DNA of 64,000 nucleotides from JAGPCK01 sp964535575 (GCA_964535575.1 CAZHTC010000007.1:101483-165482), one strand, 5' to 3'; counted from the stretch's first letter, positions 1-9,300 are shown. Numbers and translations: made by a program. The notes: generated from the letters alone by a model not told the origin.

Positions 1-518
1 TTAATTCCCTGTACTTCCCCAACCGGAATAAGTGAAATAATAGTTCCTTTTGCATACCATTTGGTAAATGTTTCCGGTAAGCGGTACACTCTTGAGTAAT
101 CGTCAAACAAAACCAGATTAATGCGGTCTTTGTAACGCACCAGATTGGTGAGGTTGGTAATGGTATGGTCGGCCCTGCGGCCGGTGGCCCACACAATATT
201 GGCCGCTTTCCCCCCCCGTGCTATTACAAAGTCAATGGCTTTTTCTAAATCGGTTTTAAATTGATCGGGGGTATGAATAACTTCAACAGGTTGCTGGTGT
301 TGCAATAATTCACCAAAATTGCTGATGCGGTCAAAGTCGCCCAGCAACACATCTATCTTAATACCAAGTTCCAAAACCCTGTACACCGCCCCGTCAAGCA
401 CTATTACCATTGGGCTCCACTCAAGCAATTGGCCAAGTAATTCGGCCGAACAGGACTCGCCATTGGCAATAATAAGGGCAGGTTCCTGCATATCTTTAAC
501 GATATGATGTGAGGACAT
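1..518 (-). CDS. thiamine pyrophosphokinase (partial, 3' end off window)
   Basis: Transfers pyrophosphate from ATP to thiamine, giving the cofactor thiamine diphosphate in the cytoplasm. The reading frame is open from the ATG at 518 to the window edge, so about 172 N-terminal residues are present. Family landmarks are visible: LDGAVYRVLELGI (about 41-53, matching the usual ADGGANRLLELG), the acidic LLGDFDRI (58-65, usual IGDFDSI), a DQFKTDLEKA segment (usual DQ..TDLEKAL) and ATGRRADHTITNL (usual GATGGRLDHTLANL). The usual D-G-G has become D-G-A, a small divergence. It is divergent from the membrane protein gene at 569. The C-terminal thiamine-binding part lies outside the window. Confidence 0.85.
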   Translation of the reverse strand, partial: MSSHHIVKDMQEPALIIANGESCSAELLGQLLEWSPMVIVLDGAVYRVLELGIKIDVLLGDFDRISNFGELLQHQQPVEVIHTPDQFKTDLEKAIDFVIARGGKAANIVWATGRRADHTITNLTNLVRYKDRINLVLFDDYSRVYRLPETFTKWYAKGTIISLIPVGEVQGI

Positions 519-568
519 GTTAAAAAATTGTTTATTTTGGCTTCGAATTTATCACATCTGTAACAACA

Positions 569-1117
569 ATGGAAAGAAAGATTTTTTCAAAAGAAACAGG
601 ATACGTGTATAGCCAGGGATTGCGCACTGCGGCTATCTTGCTTATCATTTTGCCCTTTTTTCTGATGCAGGATATACTGGCGCTGGCTGCTGTAGTGGCA
701 CTTGCGGGGGTATGCGTGTTTGATGCCACAAAAGGAGTAAGAGTGAATATTAATGAACGTACCGTAATGATGTACATCAATATTCTGGGCATCTATTTTG
801 GTCGCTGGAAACGTATTCCCAAAGACGCTTCGCTTATCATTTCCTACATTTATCGCAAACAGGAACGAAAGGCCAAGTCGTTGCCCGAAAATCCCCTCTC
901 GCTGCGCGATATGGAATTTTATGTGCATATTACCGATGCCGATTTAAAACCCCATAAAAATATTTATACCTGTTTTGAAGAGCAGGAAGCCGTGGACTTT
1001 GCCATGTTTTTGGGCGAAGAACTGGATGTAGAGGTGTATGATTATTACAATGCCGATAACAACCCGCGCAAACTGCGCAGCAAAGGAGATCCGCCAAGGT
1101 TTGGAGAAGAGGATTGA
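569..1117 (+). CDS. hypothetical membrane protein, two N-terminal helices
   Basis: 182 residues, no family recognised with certainty. A hydrophobic stretch at about 18-55 can form two adjacent transmembrane helices. A soluble, mixed-charge C-terminal domain follows, rich in aromatic and acidic residues and ending in an RSKGDPPRFGEED tail. The shape (two helices, then a beta-rich cytosolic domain) resembles small PH-like membrane proteins, but this is only a resemblance. It runs convergently into the ABC exporter gene, 4 bp apart, and diverges from thiamine pyrophosphokinase. Confidence 0.7.
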   Translation: MERKIFSKETGYVYSQGLRTAAILLIILPFFLMQDILALAAVVALAGVCVFDATKGVRVNINERTVMMYINILGIYFGRWKRIPKDASLIISYIYRKQERKAKSLPENPLSLRDMEFYVHITDADLKPHKNIYTCFEEQEAVDFAMFLGEELDVEVYDYYNADNNPRKLRSKGDPPRFGEED

Positions 1118-1121
1118 CAGA

Positions 1122-2948
1122 TTACCCTTCCAGCAGTTTCTGCATTTCGTTTAGTTCCTTGTACAGGCCGGGTTGGTTGAGTAATTCGGTATGGGTGCCT
1201 TTTTGTACAATCTTTCCCTTATCAATCACCACAATCATATCAGCACTTTGAATGGTGCTTAGGCGGTGGGCTATTACAATGGAGGTTCTTCCTTTCATCA
1301 CATTGCTAAGCGCATCCTGCACCAGGCGTTCGGAGGTGGTATCGAGGGCCGAGGTAGCCTCGTCTAATATGAGTATTTCAGGATTGCGCATCACTGCCCG
1401 GGCAATGCTTAAGCGTTGTCTTTGTCCTCCGCTTAGTTTATTGCCCCGGTCACCAATATTGGTAAGGTATTGTTTGTCCTGCTCCAGAATAAACTCATGG
1501 GCATTGGCAATACGGGCTGCTTTTTCTACTTCTTCCTTTTGCGCATGATTCATCCCGAAAGCGATATTGTTAAAAATCGTTTCGTTGAATAAAATGGCCT
1601 CCTGGGTTACTATTCCCATCAGTTTGCGCAACTCGGCAATTTTGTATTGTTTCACCGGCACCCCGTCAATCAGAATTTCTCCTTCGGTAGGGTCGTAAAA
1701 ACGCGGAACCAAATCCGCTAAGGTAGATTTGCCGCTTCCCGATGGACCAACTAAAGCAACCGTTTTTCCTTTTTCAATGGTGAGATTAATGCCATCCAAC
1801 ACTTTTTCTTTATCGTAGGCAAACGACACATTCCTGAATTCTATCTGATGCCCGAACTGTACTTGAGTTTTGGCTCCTTCACTATCGGTAATACGTTCGG
1901 GGCTGTGCATAATCTGATCAATACGATCTACCGAGGCCGCACCTTTTTGCACGTTATAGTAAGCGGTTGAAAATGCTTTGGCCGGAGTAATTACCTGCGA
2001 GAAAATGGCGATATAGGCAATAAACACTTCAGCACTCAATGTTCCGTCATTCGATAAAACCATTTGTCCGCCAAACCATAAAATCAATACAAGCACCACC
2101 ACACTCATCGATTCCGACAGCGGAGAGGAGGCATCGCGCCTGCGGTTTACCCATATACTTAGTTTGGTGAGCAGGTCATTTTCGGCATTGAATTTTTTAC
2201 CAAAACTATCTTCGGCATTAAAGGCTTTAATAATGCGCATGCCTGAGAGTGTTTCTTCAAACATTGAAACCATTTCGCCTAATTTCGACTGGTTCAGGGT
2301 ACTTTGTTTGCGAAGTGTTTTGGCTACCCGTGCAATGATAAAAGCCGTAACCGGAAGCGAGAGCACCACAAACAGGGTAAGCTGCGGACTCATATAGATA
2401 AGCGAACTTACAAATACCAAAATGGTAAGCGGCTCCTTAAAAATGGCTTCTATGGAACTCATAATACTCACTTCAATTTCCTGCACATCGCTGCTCATGC
2501 GTGTAATTAAATCGCCTTTACGTTCATCAGAAAAATAGGAAAGCGGTAAACGAAGAATTTTGTTGTACAGGTCTCTGCGAATATCGCGGATCACAAACGT
2601 GCGGAGGGGCACCATAAAATACAAAGCCAGGTAACGAAACAGGTTTTTAAGCGAAACCATTACCACGATGAGCAGGCACACAAACAACAGCGCCTGCGAG
2701 GGGCCGTTGGAACGTACCATTTCGCTGATGAAATAAGAGAACTGCCCTTTAAGCGAGTTAAAACTCATGTCCATCACCGGAGGTTGGGTGACCAGCTTAT
2801 CGGGTTTAAAAATGAGCTCGAGAAACGGAATCACCAGTGTAAACGAAAAAAGCCCGGCCACAATAGAAAGCAGGTTAAACAGCACATTTAAAATGGCTTT
2901 AGAGGTGTAGGGTTTTACGTATCTCAGCAGCTTAAAAAACTTGTTCAT
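1122..2948 (-). CDS. ABC exporter, MsbA-like (fused TMD-NBD half transporter)
   Basis: 608-residue half transporter expected to work as a homodimer in the inner membrane, exporting lipids or drugs. The N-terminal ~330 residues hold about six transmembrane helices. The nucleotide-binding domain carries Walker A GPSGSGKST (about 401-409), the signature KLSGGQRQR, Walker B ILILDEATSALD and the switch motif IVIAHRLST. The gene order of domains and the length fit the MsbA/lipid A exporter family, but the substrate cannot be read from sequence. I place the start at the ATG at 2948: the upstream TTG (2957) overlaps the promoter -7 box at 2955-2962 and so would not be transcribed. Confidence 0.88.
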   Translation of the reverse strand: MNKFFKLLRYVKPYTSKAILNVLFNLLSIVAGLFSFTLVIPFLELIFKPDKLVTQPPVMDMSFNSLKGQFSYFISEMVRSNGPSQALLFVCLLIVVMVSLKNLFRYLALYFMVPLRTFVIRDIRRDLYNKILRLPLSYFSDERKGDLITRMSSDVQEIEVSIMSSIEAIFKEPLTILVFVSSLIYMSPQLTLFVVLSLPVTAFIIARVAKTLRKQSTLNQSKLGEMVSMFEETLSGMRIIKAFNAEDSFGKKFNAENDLLTKLSIWVNRRRDASSPLSESMSVVVLVLILWFGGQMVLSNDGTLSAEVFIAYIAIFSQVITPAKAFSTAYYNVQKGAASVDRIDQIMHSPERITDSEGAKTQVQFGHQIEFRNVSFAYDKEKVLDGINLTIEKGKTVALVGPSGSGKSTLADLVPRFYDPTEGEILIDGVPVKQYKIAELRKLMGIVTQEAILFNETIFNNIAFGMNHAQKEEVEKAARIANAHEFILEQDKQYLTNIGDRGNKLSGGQRQRLSIARAVMRNPEILILDEATSALDTTSERLVQDALSNVMKGRTSIVIAHRLSTIQSADMIVVIDKGKIVQKGTHTELLNQPGLYKELNEMQKLLEG

Positions 2949-2954
2949 CGGGGG

Positions 2955-2962
2955 CAAAGATA
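2955..2962 (-). promoter_or_regulatory. -7 promoter box for the ABC exporter
   Basis: Minus strand reads TATCTTTG, a perfect match to the Bacteroidota TANNTTTG box. It ends 6 nt before the ATG at 2948, so the transcript would start at or next to the start codon. Confidence 0.6.
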
Positions 2963-3104
2963 AGAAATATGACGAGTGTAAGTGGCTGAGGCGGAGAAAC
3001 GACCTGCTTTGGAAGGCAAACGGCCATTTAAAGGAGGTGTTTCCCGCGAAAATCAGCGGATTCTGCGGGAAATCAGGCGCCTTTTCAGATTACACTTTCT
3101 TCCT

Positions 3105-3112
3105 TACTTTTG
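3105..3112 (+). promoter_or_regulatory. -7 promoter box for glyS
   Basis: TACTTTTG matches TANNTTTG and ends 7 nt before the glyS ATG at 3120. No clear TTTG -33 element is seen. The mRNA would be leaderless or nearly so. It also argues against any start upstream of 3120. Confidence 0.6.
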
Positions 3113-3119
3113 CAGCCTT

Positions 3120-4595
3120 ATGTCGAACAACGAGGATATTTTCAAAAAGGTAGTATCACACGCCAAGGAATATGGATTTGTATTTCCGTCAAGCGAAATT
3201 TATGACGGACTGGGTGCAGTATATGATTACGGGCAAAACGGAGCCGAGTTAAAAAATAACCTGCGCACCTACTGGTGGAAGGCCATGGTGCAGATGCACG
3301 AAAATATTGTGGGCATTGATGCCGCTATTTTTATGCACCCCAAAGTATGGAAGGCCAGCGGCCATGTGGATGGTTTCAGCGACCCCATGATTGATAATAA
3401 AGATTCAAAAAAACGCTACCGTGCTGACCAGTTGCTGGAAGATAAAATAGCCCGTTACGAAAAAGACGGTAAAACCAATAAAGCCACCGAGCTGCAGGCA
3501 GCCATGGACAAAGCATTACTTGACAATGACCTGCCTCAATTAAAAGCATTAATTGAACAACATGAAATAGCCTGCCCCATCAGCGGCACCCGTAACTGGA
3601 CTGATGTGCGTCAGTTCAACCTGATGTTTGCCACCGAAATGGGAGCAGCAGCCGATGAATCGGACAAAGTGTACCTGCGGCCTGAAACAGCTCAGGGTAT
3701 TTTTGTGAATTTTCTAAATGTGCAAAAAACCGGAAGAATGAAAATTCCTTTTGGTATTGCCCAAACCGGTAAAGCTTTTCGTAATGAAATCATCGCGCGC
3801 CAGTTTATCATGCGCATGCGCGAGTTTGAGCAAATGGAGATGCAGTTTTTTATCCGCCCCGGTACACAAAAGCAATGGTACGAGTACTGGAAAGAAGCAC
3901 GCATCAAATGGCATCACAAACTTGGTTATGGTAAAGAGAAATACCGTTTTCACGACCACGTAAAGCTGGCCCATTATGCCGATGCGGCAGTTGATATTGA
4001 ATATGATTTTCCTTTTGGTTTTAAAGAAATGGAAGGCATACACAGCCGTACCGATTTTGATTTGCGCAATCATCAGGAACTGTCAGGAAAAAAATTACAA
4101 TACTTTGATGCGGAGCTGGATGAAAACGGAAAACCTTACGGCAATTATATTCCTTACGTTATTGAAACATCTATTGGCTTAGATCGGTTATTCCTTGCCA
4201 CCCTTTGCGCCTGTTATAAGGAAGAAGAAGTGGTGTCGGGCGAGAACAAAGATACAAGAGTGGTGCTGGCATTGCCGTCTCTGCTTGCTCCATATAAAGT
4301 GGCTGTTTTTCCGCTCACCAAAAAAGACGGACTGCCCGAAAAGGCCCGTGAGATAATGGATGAACTGAAATTTGATTACAACTGTTTTTACGAAGAGAAA
4401 GATGCCATTGGCAAACGTTACCGCAGGCAGGATGCATTGGGGACTCCGTTTTGTATTACGGTAGATCATGATACATTAAATGATGACACGGTGACAATTC
4501 GTTACCGGGATACCATGTTGCAGGAACGTATTCCTGTAGCGAAAATAAAGGAGATACTTAGGGAAGAATTGGATTGGAAGAAATTGCTGGTCTAA
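3120..4595 (+). CDS. glyS: glycine--tRNA ligase (alpha2, single-chain type)
   Basis: Charges tRNA-Gly with glycine using ATP. 491 residues, the usual size of the dimeric class II GlyRS found in Bacteroidota rather than the alpha/beta enzyme of proteobacteria. The class II core is visible: YLRPETAQGIFVNF (motif 2 region), RNEIIARQFIMRMREFEQMEMQ in pieces, and the motif 3 segment ETSIGLDRLFLATL. The C-terminal anticodon-binding domain starts near VVLALPSLLAPYKVAVFPL. The frame stays open upstream to 2982, but family alignment (MSNNEDIFKKVVSHAKEYGF) and the -7 box at 3105-3112 place the start at 3120. Confidence 0.96.
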   Translation: MSNNEDIFKKVVSHAKEYGFVFPSSEIYDGLGAVYDYGQNGAELKNNLRTYWWKAMVQMHENIVGIDAAIFMHPKVWKASGHVDGFSDPMIDNKDSKKRYRADQLLEDKIARYEKDGKTNKATELQAAMDKALLDNDLPQLKALIEQHEIACPISGTRNWTDVRQFNLMFATEMGAAADESDKVYLRPETAQGIFVNFLNVQKTGRMKIPFGIAQTGKAFRNEIIARQFIMRMREFEQMEMQFFIRPGTQKQWYEYWKEARIKWHHKLGYGKEKYRFHDHVKLAHYADAAVDIEYDFPFGFKEMEGIHSRTDFDLRNHQELSGKKLQYFDAELDENGKPYGNYIPYVIETSIGLDRLFLATLCACYKEEEVVSGENKDTRVVLALPSLLAPYKVAVFPLTKKDGLPEKAREIMDELKFDYNCFYEEKDAIGKRYRRQDALGTPFCITVDHDTLNDDTVTIRYRDTMLQERIPVAKIKEILREELDWKKLLV

Positions 4596-4882
4596 GTATT
4601 TTCTTCAAACTCTTTTAACCTCCGTTCATTGCTGTTCCACATCCATTGCGAAATGAGGTATCCGGCAATAAAATTCCATACAATAAGCGAGGCGATAATT
4701 AACAGAAATTCTCCGCTTCGCACATAGGCTCCGCTAAAGCCTTTTTGCAATAAACGAAACACCAATAATATCAATGTTACCCAGATGCTCATCATCAGGG
4801 TGTTTTTTTTAATAAAGGCGGCCTTACCTACTTTACGTTTTTCTTTCCAGTAGGCGGCAAACTGTTTTTCCTTATCATCCAT
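4592..4882 (-). CDS. hypothetical small membrane protein
   Basis: 96 residues, not recognised. A charged Lys-rich N-terminus (MDDKEKQFAAYWKEKRK) is followed by two hydrophobic segments at about 29-45 and 58-80, and a charged tail. The stop overlaps the glyS stop by 4 bp on the opposite strand, so the two genes are convergent. Nothing nearby hints at a role. Confidence 0.6.
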   Translation of the reverse strand: MDDKEKQFAAYWKEKRKVGKAAFIKKNTLMMSIWVTLILLVFRLLQKGFSGAYVRSGEFLLIIASLIVWNFIAGYLISQWMWNSNERRLKEFEENT

Positions 4883-5062
4883 ACCACGAAACTACATAAA
4901 CAGTTGAATCATTCGGCATATCACGGTGCTCAAATCAGGTTCTGTCAGGTCATTTTTGAACCCTAAGGCAGGTTTTGTTTTGTAAGTGTCTTGAGTACAC
5001 ATACACCATAAGCAAAAATAATTAATTGATATAAAGGTATTTAAGTAAATATGTATTGACAA

Positions 5063-5080
5063 TATATGTAGATACATATA
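5063..5080. promoter_or_regulatory. palindrome upstream of marR, candidate operator
   Basis: TATATGTAGATACATATA: two perfect 7-bp arms (TATATGT/ACATATA) around a 4-nt centre, 41 bp before the MarR start. Its length, symmetry and AT content are typical of MarR operators, which usually lie beside their own gene. Binding is inferred. Confidence 0.5.
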
Positions 5081-5121
5081 AATTGCATAAAAATTGAACA
5101 AAGCCCAACATCAAACAAAAA

Positions 5122-5571
5122 ATGGAACTGGAAAAAGAAATACAGCAAAGCAAATTCAAAAGCCAAAAGCACAAAGCGCTATTGAATATCATTTTTACAG
5201 CCAGCTGGCTCGATTGCGCGCAACAAAGGCGCTTTAAAGAACATGGCCTTACCCCGCAGCAATACAATGTGCTTCGCATCCTGCGCGGACAAAAAGGAAA
5301 TGCTATTTCGGTAAACGGCATTCAGGAACGTATGCTCGATCGCAGTTCCAATGCCTCGCGGTTAATTGATAAACTGCTCGAGAAAAAATTAGTGAAACGC
5401 GTTGTGTGTAAAGAAGACAGAAGGCAGATGGAGATTTACATTACCGATAAAGGACTGGATTTGCTTAATGAAATGGATGAGGGAGTAAATGCTGCCGAAC
5501 AAAATTTCGGAAACATAACCGAAGATGAGGCCAAACAATTAAACCAGATCCTTGATAAACTCAGAGATTAA
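5122..5571 (+). CDS. MarR-family winged-helix transcription regulator
   Basis: 149-residue dimeric DNA-binding regulator. The winged-helix core is clear: LTPQQYNVLRILRG, the recognition-helix region RMLDRSSNASRLIDKLLEKKLVKR and the wing VCKEDRRQMEIYITDKG. Members sense oxidants, phenolics or quinones and usually repress adjacent genes. It heads a same-strand run of YceI, pirin, YceI, pirin, FrnE, reductase and dioxygenase genes and has a palindrome just upstream. It is therefore the likely regulator of this stress cluster. The ligand cannot be told from sequence. Confidence 0.9.
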   Translation: MELEKEIQQSKFKSQKHKALLNIIFTASWLDCAQQRRFKEHGLTPQQYNVLRILRGQKGNAISVNGIQERMLDRSSNASRLIDKLLEKKLVKRVVCKEDRRQMEIYITDKGLDLLNEMDEGVNAAEQNFGNITEDEAKQLNQILDKLRD

Positions 5572-5594
5572 AACAAAATAAAAATTAAAATATC

Positions 5595-6203
5595 ATGAAA
5601 AAAAACATGTTCATTATGGCCGTTGCAACCCTGGGTTTGGTTGCTTCCGCCTTCACCCCTAATGCCATCACTTCTTACAAAGTGGATGCAGCAAAAAGTT
5701 CATTAAAATGGCACGCCAAAAAAGTAACGGGCGAGCATCATGGTACCGTGCGTTTTGCCGATGGTTCATTGGCATTTAACGGCAATACACTTACCGGAGG
5801 AACCATTAATATGGATATGACCACTATTGATGTGACCGATTTAACCGGAGAGTGGAAAGACAAATTGGTTGGTCACTTAAAGTCGGACGACTTTTTCTCT
5901 TCTGCCAAACACAACAACGCAACTATGATTATTAAATCTGCAACAGCTATTAAAGGTGCCGCTGCCGGAACCCCAAATTACACAATACAGGCAGAGTTAA
6001 CCATTAAAGGAATTAAAAACATGGTTACTTTTCCGGCTACAGCAACCGTTAACGGAAGCAATGTAAGCGCCACAGCTACTTTCCCAATTGACCGTACAAA
6101 GTATGATATCAAATATGGTTCAGGTTCTTTCTTTTCTGATTTAGGGGATAAAGCCATTGATGACAGTTTTACCATCACCGTAAATCTGGTTGCAGTTAAA
6201 TAA
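5595..6203 (+). CDS. YceI family protein, exported
   Basis: 202 residues. An N-terminal signal peptide (MKKNMFIMAVATLGLVASAF) sends it to the periplasm. The mature part is a YceI lipocalin-like barrel: YKVDAAKSSLKWHAKK at the start, GHLKSDDFF in the middle and a C-terminal DSFTITVNLVAV strand. YceI proteins bind polyisoprenoid or other amphiphilic lipids and are often stress-induced. The gene starts 23 bp after marR and looks co-transcribed. A second, signal-less YceI follows at 7134. Confidence 0.9.
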   Translation: MKKNMFIMAVATLGLVASAFTPNAITSYKVDAAKSSLKWHAKKVTGEHHGTVRFADGSLAFNGNTLTGGTINMDMTTIDVTDLTGEWKDKLVGHLKSDDFFSSAKHNNATMIIKSATAIKGAAAGTPNYTIQAELTIKGIKNMVTFPATATVNGSNVSATATFPIDRTKYDIKYGSGSFFSDLGDKAIDDSFTITVNLVAVK

Positions 6204-6235
6204 ACGAATTAGGTTAGGTTGTTTTCATTTCTTCA

Positions 6236-6266
6236 CATGGCTTCCTTCGGTAAACGAAGGGCCATG
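6236..6266 (+). other. hairpin between yceI and pirin genes
   Basis: CATGGC..CCTTCG, a GTAAA loop, then CGAAGG GCCATG: a 12-bp stem with a 2-nt bulge. No T run follows, so it is not a classical intrinsic terminator. It may be an mRNA processing or stability element that lets expression differ between the first YceI and the later genes. Confidence 0.4.
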
Positions 6267-6370
6267 ATGAAGGAAAAAGTAAAACGGAACAAAAAAATTT
6301 CTGAAAAATCATTGCCTCGAATAATACCGCTTGCAGCATGTAAAAACTGCCGGCACAAATACATATTAAA

Positions 6371-7084
6371 ATGGCAAATACCGTTATTCACAAAGCCGAA
6401 TCAAGAGGACACGCCAACCACGGCTGGCTCGATTCGCATCACACATTTAGTTTTGCCTCGTACTATAATCCCGAACGAATGCACTTTGGTGTACTCAGGG
6501 TTTTAAACGATGATATTGTTGAATCGGGCATGGGCTTCGGCACACATCCGCACGACAATATGGAGATTATTTCCATTCCGCTGTCTGGAGATTTGGAGCA
6601 TAAAGACAGCATGAATAATGTGGCGGTGATAAAGCAAGGCGATGTTCAGATTATGAGTGCCGGAACGGGTATTTACCATTCGGAGTACAACCGTAACAAA
6701 GACCGGAAAGTAAACTTTTTACAGATATGGGTTTTCCCTAAAGAGCGTAACATAACACCGCGCTACGACCAGAAAAACTTTAGTTTAGAAGACAGGATAA
6801 ATAAATTTCAGCAACTAGTATCTCCAGCAGGAGAAACGGAAGGCATCGATATCAATCAGGACGCATGGTTTAACCTGATTCATCTCAAAAACAATTTTGA
6901 AACCGGCTACACCATTAAGCGCAAGGGCAACGGAGTATATGCTTTTGTACTTGAAGGTTCGGTAACCATCAATGATCAAACGCTGAACAAGCGTGATGGA
7001 ATGGGAATTTGGGACACAGACCGGATCTCTATTCAATCAGCAGGCGATGCAGAGGTGTTGTTGATGGATATACCCATGCAATGA
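6371..7084 (+). CDS. pirin family protein, YhhW-like quercetin 2,3-dioxygenase
   Basis: 237-residue bicupin metalloprotein. Very close in pattern to E. coli YhhW, which has quercetinase activity: RGHANHGWLDSHHTFSFASYY, then the N-terminal cupin metal site GFGTHPHDNMEI with a later LEHKDSMNN, and QIMSAGTGIYHSEYN. The C-terminal cupin is degenerate, as usual in the family. The physiological substrate in Bacteroidota is unknown. It lies between two YceI genes in the MarR cluster. A longer frame at 6219 in another register is spurious. Confidence 0.9.
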   Translation: MANTVIHKAESRGHANHGWLDSHHTFSFASYYNPERMHFGVLRVLNDDIVESGMGFGTHPHDNMEIISIPLSGDLEHKDSMNNVAVIKQGDVQIMSAGTGIYHSEYNRNKDRKVNFLQIWVFPKERNITPRYDQKNFSLEDRINKFQQLVSPAGETEGIDINQDAWFNLIHLKNNFETGYTIKRKGNGVYAFVLEGSVTINDQTLNKRDGMGIWDTDRISIQSAGDAEVLLMDIPMQ

Positions 7085-7133
7085 CAGAACAGTACTTAAC
7101 AATAATCAGTTTTAAATTTAAAAATAAAAAGAC

Positions 7134-7676
7134 ATGACAACAATAGCACAAACCAGTTGGGGCATTGATGCAGCGCACAGCGAAATCGGATTTAAAGTTC
7201 GTCACCTGGTGATAAGCCATACGTCCGGAAAATTTGACCGTTTCGAAGCAAAGGTTATTTCCTCAACCGATGATTTTACAGATGCAGCTATCTCATTCTC
7301 GGCCGATGTTGACAGCATTAATACAGGCAACGAGCAACGGGATGGGCATTTAAAGAGCGATGATTTTTTTAACGCAGCCCAATTCCCAAAACTGAACTTC
7401 AAATCAACTTCCTTTAAAAAAGTTGACGGAGGCGAATATAAATTATCAGGAGATCTTACCATTCGCGACATTACTAAAAATGTAATTCTTAACGTTGATT
7501 TTGGTGGTATGATTACTGACCCATGGGGAAATGTGAAAGCAGGTTTTGAAGCCACCGGAAAAATTAACCGCAAAGATTTTAACCTCAAGTGGGATGCATT
7601 TACCGAAGCAGGCGGTGCAGTGGTGTCTGATGAAATTAAACTGCAACTTCATATTGAACTGCAGAAAAACGCTTAA
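7134..7676 (+). CDS. YceI family protein, cytoplasmic form
   Basis: 180 residues, YceI lipid-binding fold without a signal peptide, unlike the copy at 5595. Family features: WGIDAAHSEIGFKVRHLVISHTSG (in segments), DSINTGNEQRDGHLKSDDFF, and ITDPWGNVKAGFEATGKINRKDFNL near the C-terminus. The gene is 50 bp after the first pirin gene and 21 bp before the second, so an operon is likely. Having one secreted and one cytosolic YceI, each paired with a pirin, suggests paired roles in two compartments; this is inference. Confidence 0.9.
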   Translation: MTTIAQTSWGIDAAHSEIGFKVRHLVISHTSGKFDRFEAKVISSTDDFTDAAISFSADVDSINTGNEQRDGHLKSDDFFNAAQFPKLNFKSTSFKKVDGGEYKLSGDLTIRDITKNVILNVDFGGMITDPWGNVKAGFEATGKINRKDFNLKWDAFTEAGGAVVSDEIKLQLHIELQKNA

Positions 7677-7697
7677 CAAAAAGAGAGGAGGGGTAAC

Positions 7698-8558
7698 ATG
7701 AAACTCCGTACAATTAAAACCACCGGTTATGCCCACGAATTCCAGATGGGCCCCATGCGTGTGAAGCAGCCTTTGCCTTCCCGCCATATTGAACAGGTTA
7801 GTCCGTTTATTTTATTACACCATGCCGGCCCCACTCGTATAGAGGCGGGCCGGCCCCGTGCCCGACTCAGCCCTCATCCTCATCGCGGATTTGAACCGGT
7901 TACTTTTGTTTTTTCCGGAAAAATACATCATCGCGATTCAATGGGAAACGAAGGATTTTTAGAGGCTGGCGATGTACAATGGATGACAGCCGGAAAGGGA
8001 GTCATTCACAGCGAAGGGCCTTCGGAACAGTTTGCAGCGGAAGGTGGAATGATGGAGATCATTCAGCTATGGATTAATCTGCCGCGAAAAGATAAAATGA
8101 CGGAACCCCGGTATCAGGATATTCCTGCGTCTTCCATACCACAAATGGAACTGGCTGATGGCAAATGGAAATTGAAAGTGGTATCCGGAGAATTCATGCA
8201 GGTAAAAGGTCCGGCTAAAACATTTTCCCCCATTCAGGCGGTAATGATAGTGTTTGAAGCGGGAGCTACTGTTCAGTTACCGGTAAAAGAAAATTTTAAC
8301 GCCATGATCTATGTGTTGGAAGGGAAACTGGAAATTAATGAACAACCCATTGCGCACCGAAATATGGTAGAGTTTGCCAATGACGGAGACACCATTCAAT
8401 TAACTTCGGTTGAAAATGGTAAAATGCTTTTTTTAGCCGGGGAGCCAATAGATGAACCATTGGTTTCCTATGGCCCGTTTGTAATGAACACACAAGAAGA
8501 AATTGAACAGGCAGTTTTAGATTATGAAACGGGACAAATGGGTAACCTTGATTTTTAA
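7698..8558 (+). CDS. pirin family protein (second type)
   Basis: 286 residues, bicupin. Metal-site signature RLSPHPHRGFEPVTFVFSGKIHHRDS (in pieces) and GDVQWMTAGKGVIHSEGP. It belongs to the longer pirin group with a C-terminal pirin_C domain (about 180-280) and is only a distant paralogue of the YhhW-like protein at 6371. A strong ribosome site GAGAGGAGGGG precedes the ATG. It overlaps nothing; the next gene starts 2 bp after the stop. Confidence 0.9.
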   Translation: MKLRTIKTTGYAHEFQMGPMRVKQPLPSRHIEQVSPFILLHHAGPTRIEAGRPRARLSPHPHRGFEPVTFVFSGKIHHRDSMGNEGFLEAGDVQWMTAGKGVIHSEGPSEQFAAEGGMMEIIQLWINLPRKDKMTEPRYQDIPASSIPQMELADGKWKLKVVSGEFMQVKGPAKTFSPIQAVMIVFEAGATVQLPVKENFNAMIYVLEGKLEINEQPIAHRNMVEFANDGDTIQLTSVENGKMLFLAGEPIDEPLVSYGPFVMNTQEEIEQAVLDYETGQMGNLDF

Positions 8559-8560
8559 AA

Positions 8561-9211
8561 ATGATGAAGCCTGTTATTACGATTGATGTTGTGTCAGATA
8601 TTGTGTGCCCCTGGTGTTATATCGGGGAAGCCCGTTTAAAGAAAACCATGGAGCAAAGTGCAGCAACGTATGATTTTGATATCACCTATCACCCCTTTGA
8701 GCTGAATCCACACATGCCGGAAGAAGGCAAAGAAGCAGTTGCTTACTACTCCGAAAAATTTGGCGGGGACCTGAGGATGAAACAAATTTTTGCTCAGACA
8801 GCGGCCACCGCTTATGCCGAGGGTCTGGAGCTCGATTTAACAAAACAGACCATTGCACCAAATACCTTTCTTGCCCACCGTCTTGTTGCCTTTGCAAAGA
8901 GCAAAGGAATGCAATTGCCTGTAGTACATGAGTTATTTCTGGCATATTTTACTCAAGGGAAAAACATGGGGGATATGGGGGTGCTTACCGAGATTGCGTC
9001 ATTGCTTGGTATGGACAAGCATGAAGCAGAAACGATACTTAAAGGGAACGACTTTTCGGATGAGGTAAGTCAGGCCCAGTTGCACTGGAGAAATATGGGA
9101 ATCAGCAGTGTTCCTTCCTTTATTATTCAGCATAAATACCTGGTGCAGGGAGCACAACCACCCGAATCTTTTCTGGAAGTTTTCAGAGAGGTTGTAAAGG
9201 AAAAAAGCTAA
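8561..9211 (+). CDS. DsbA family oxidoreductase, FrnE-like
   Basis: 216 residues. Thioredoxin-fold DsbA/FrnE protein with the active-site CPWC near the N-terminus (DIVCPWCYIGEARL) and the cis-Pro region SSVPSFIIQHKYLVQGAQPP at the C-terminal side. No signal peptide is seen, so this is the cytoplasmic FrnE type, associated with polyketide or stress redox chemistry, not a periplasmic disulfide isomerase. It starts 2 bp after the pirin stop, implying translational coupling in the MarR cluster. Confidence 0.88.
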   Translation: MMKPVITIDVVSDIVCPWCYIGEARLKKTMEQSAATYDFDITYHPFELNPHMPEEGKEAVAYYSEKFGGDLRMKQIFAQTAATAYAEGLELDLTKQTIAPNTFLAHRLVAFAKSKGMQLPVVHELFLAYFTQGKNMGDMGVLTEIASLLGMDKHEAETILKGNDFSDEVSQAQLHWRNMGISSVPSFIIQHKYLVQGAQPPESFLEVFREVVKEKS

Positions 9212-9300
9212 CCCGTTTAAGGAGGGGATTAATACACGGCTGTCTTATTTACTGAAAAATTTCCGGTACCTCGTTGATATCTAACACCTGGGCGCCTGGG

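Noticed and set aside
2982..3119. N-terminal extension of glycyl-tRNA synthetase
   Set aside because: Contains the -7 promoter box, low similarity to the family; the standard start is at 3120.
6219..6506. Frame of 95 residues overlapping the start of the YhhW-like pirin gene
   Set aside because: Different register, no family similarity, contains the intergenic hairpin; the pirin gene at 6371 explains the region.
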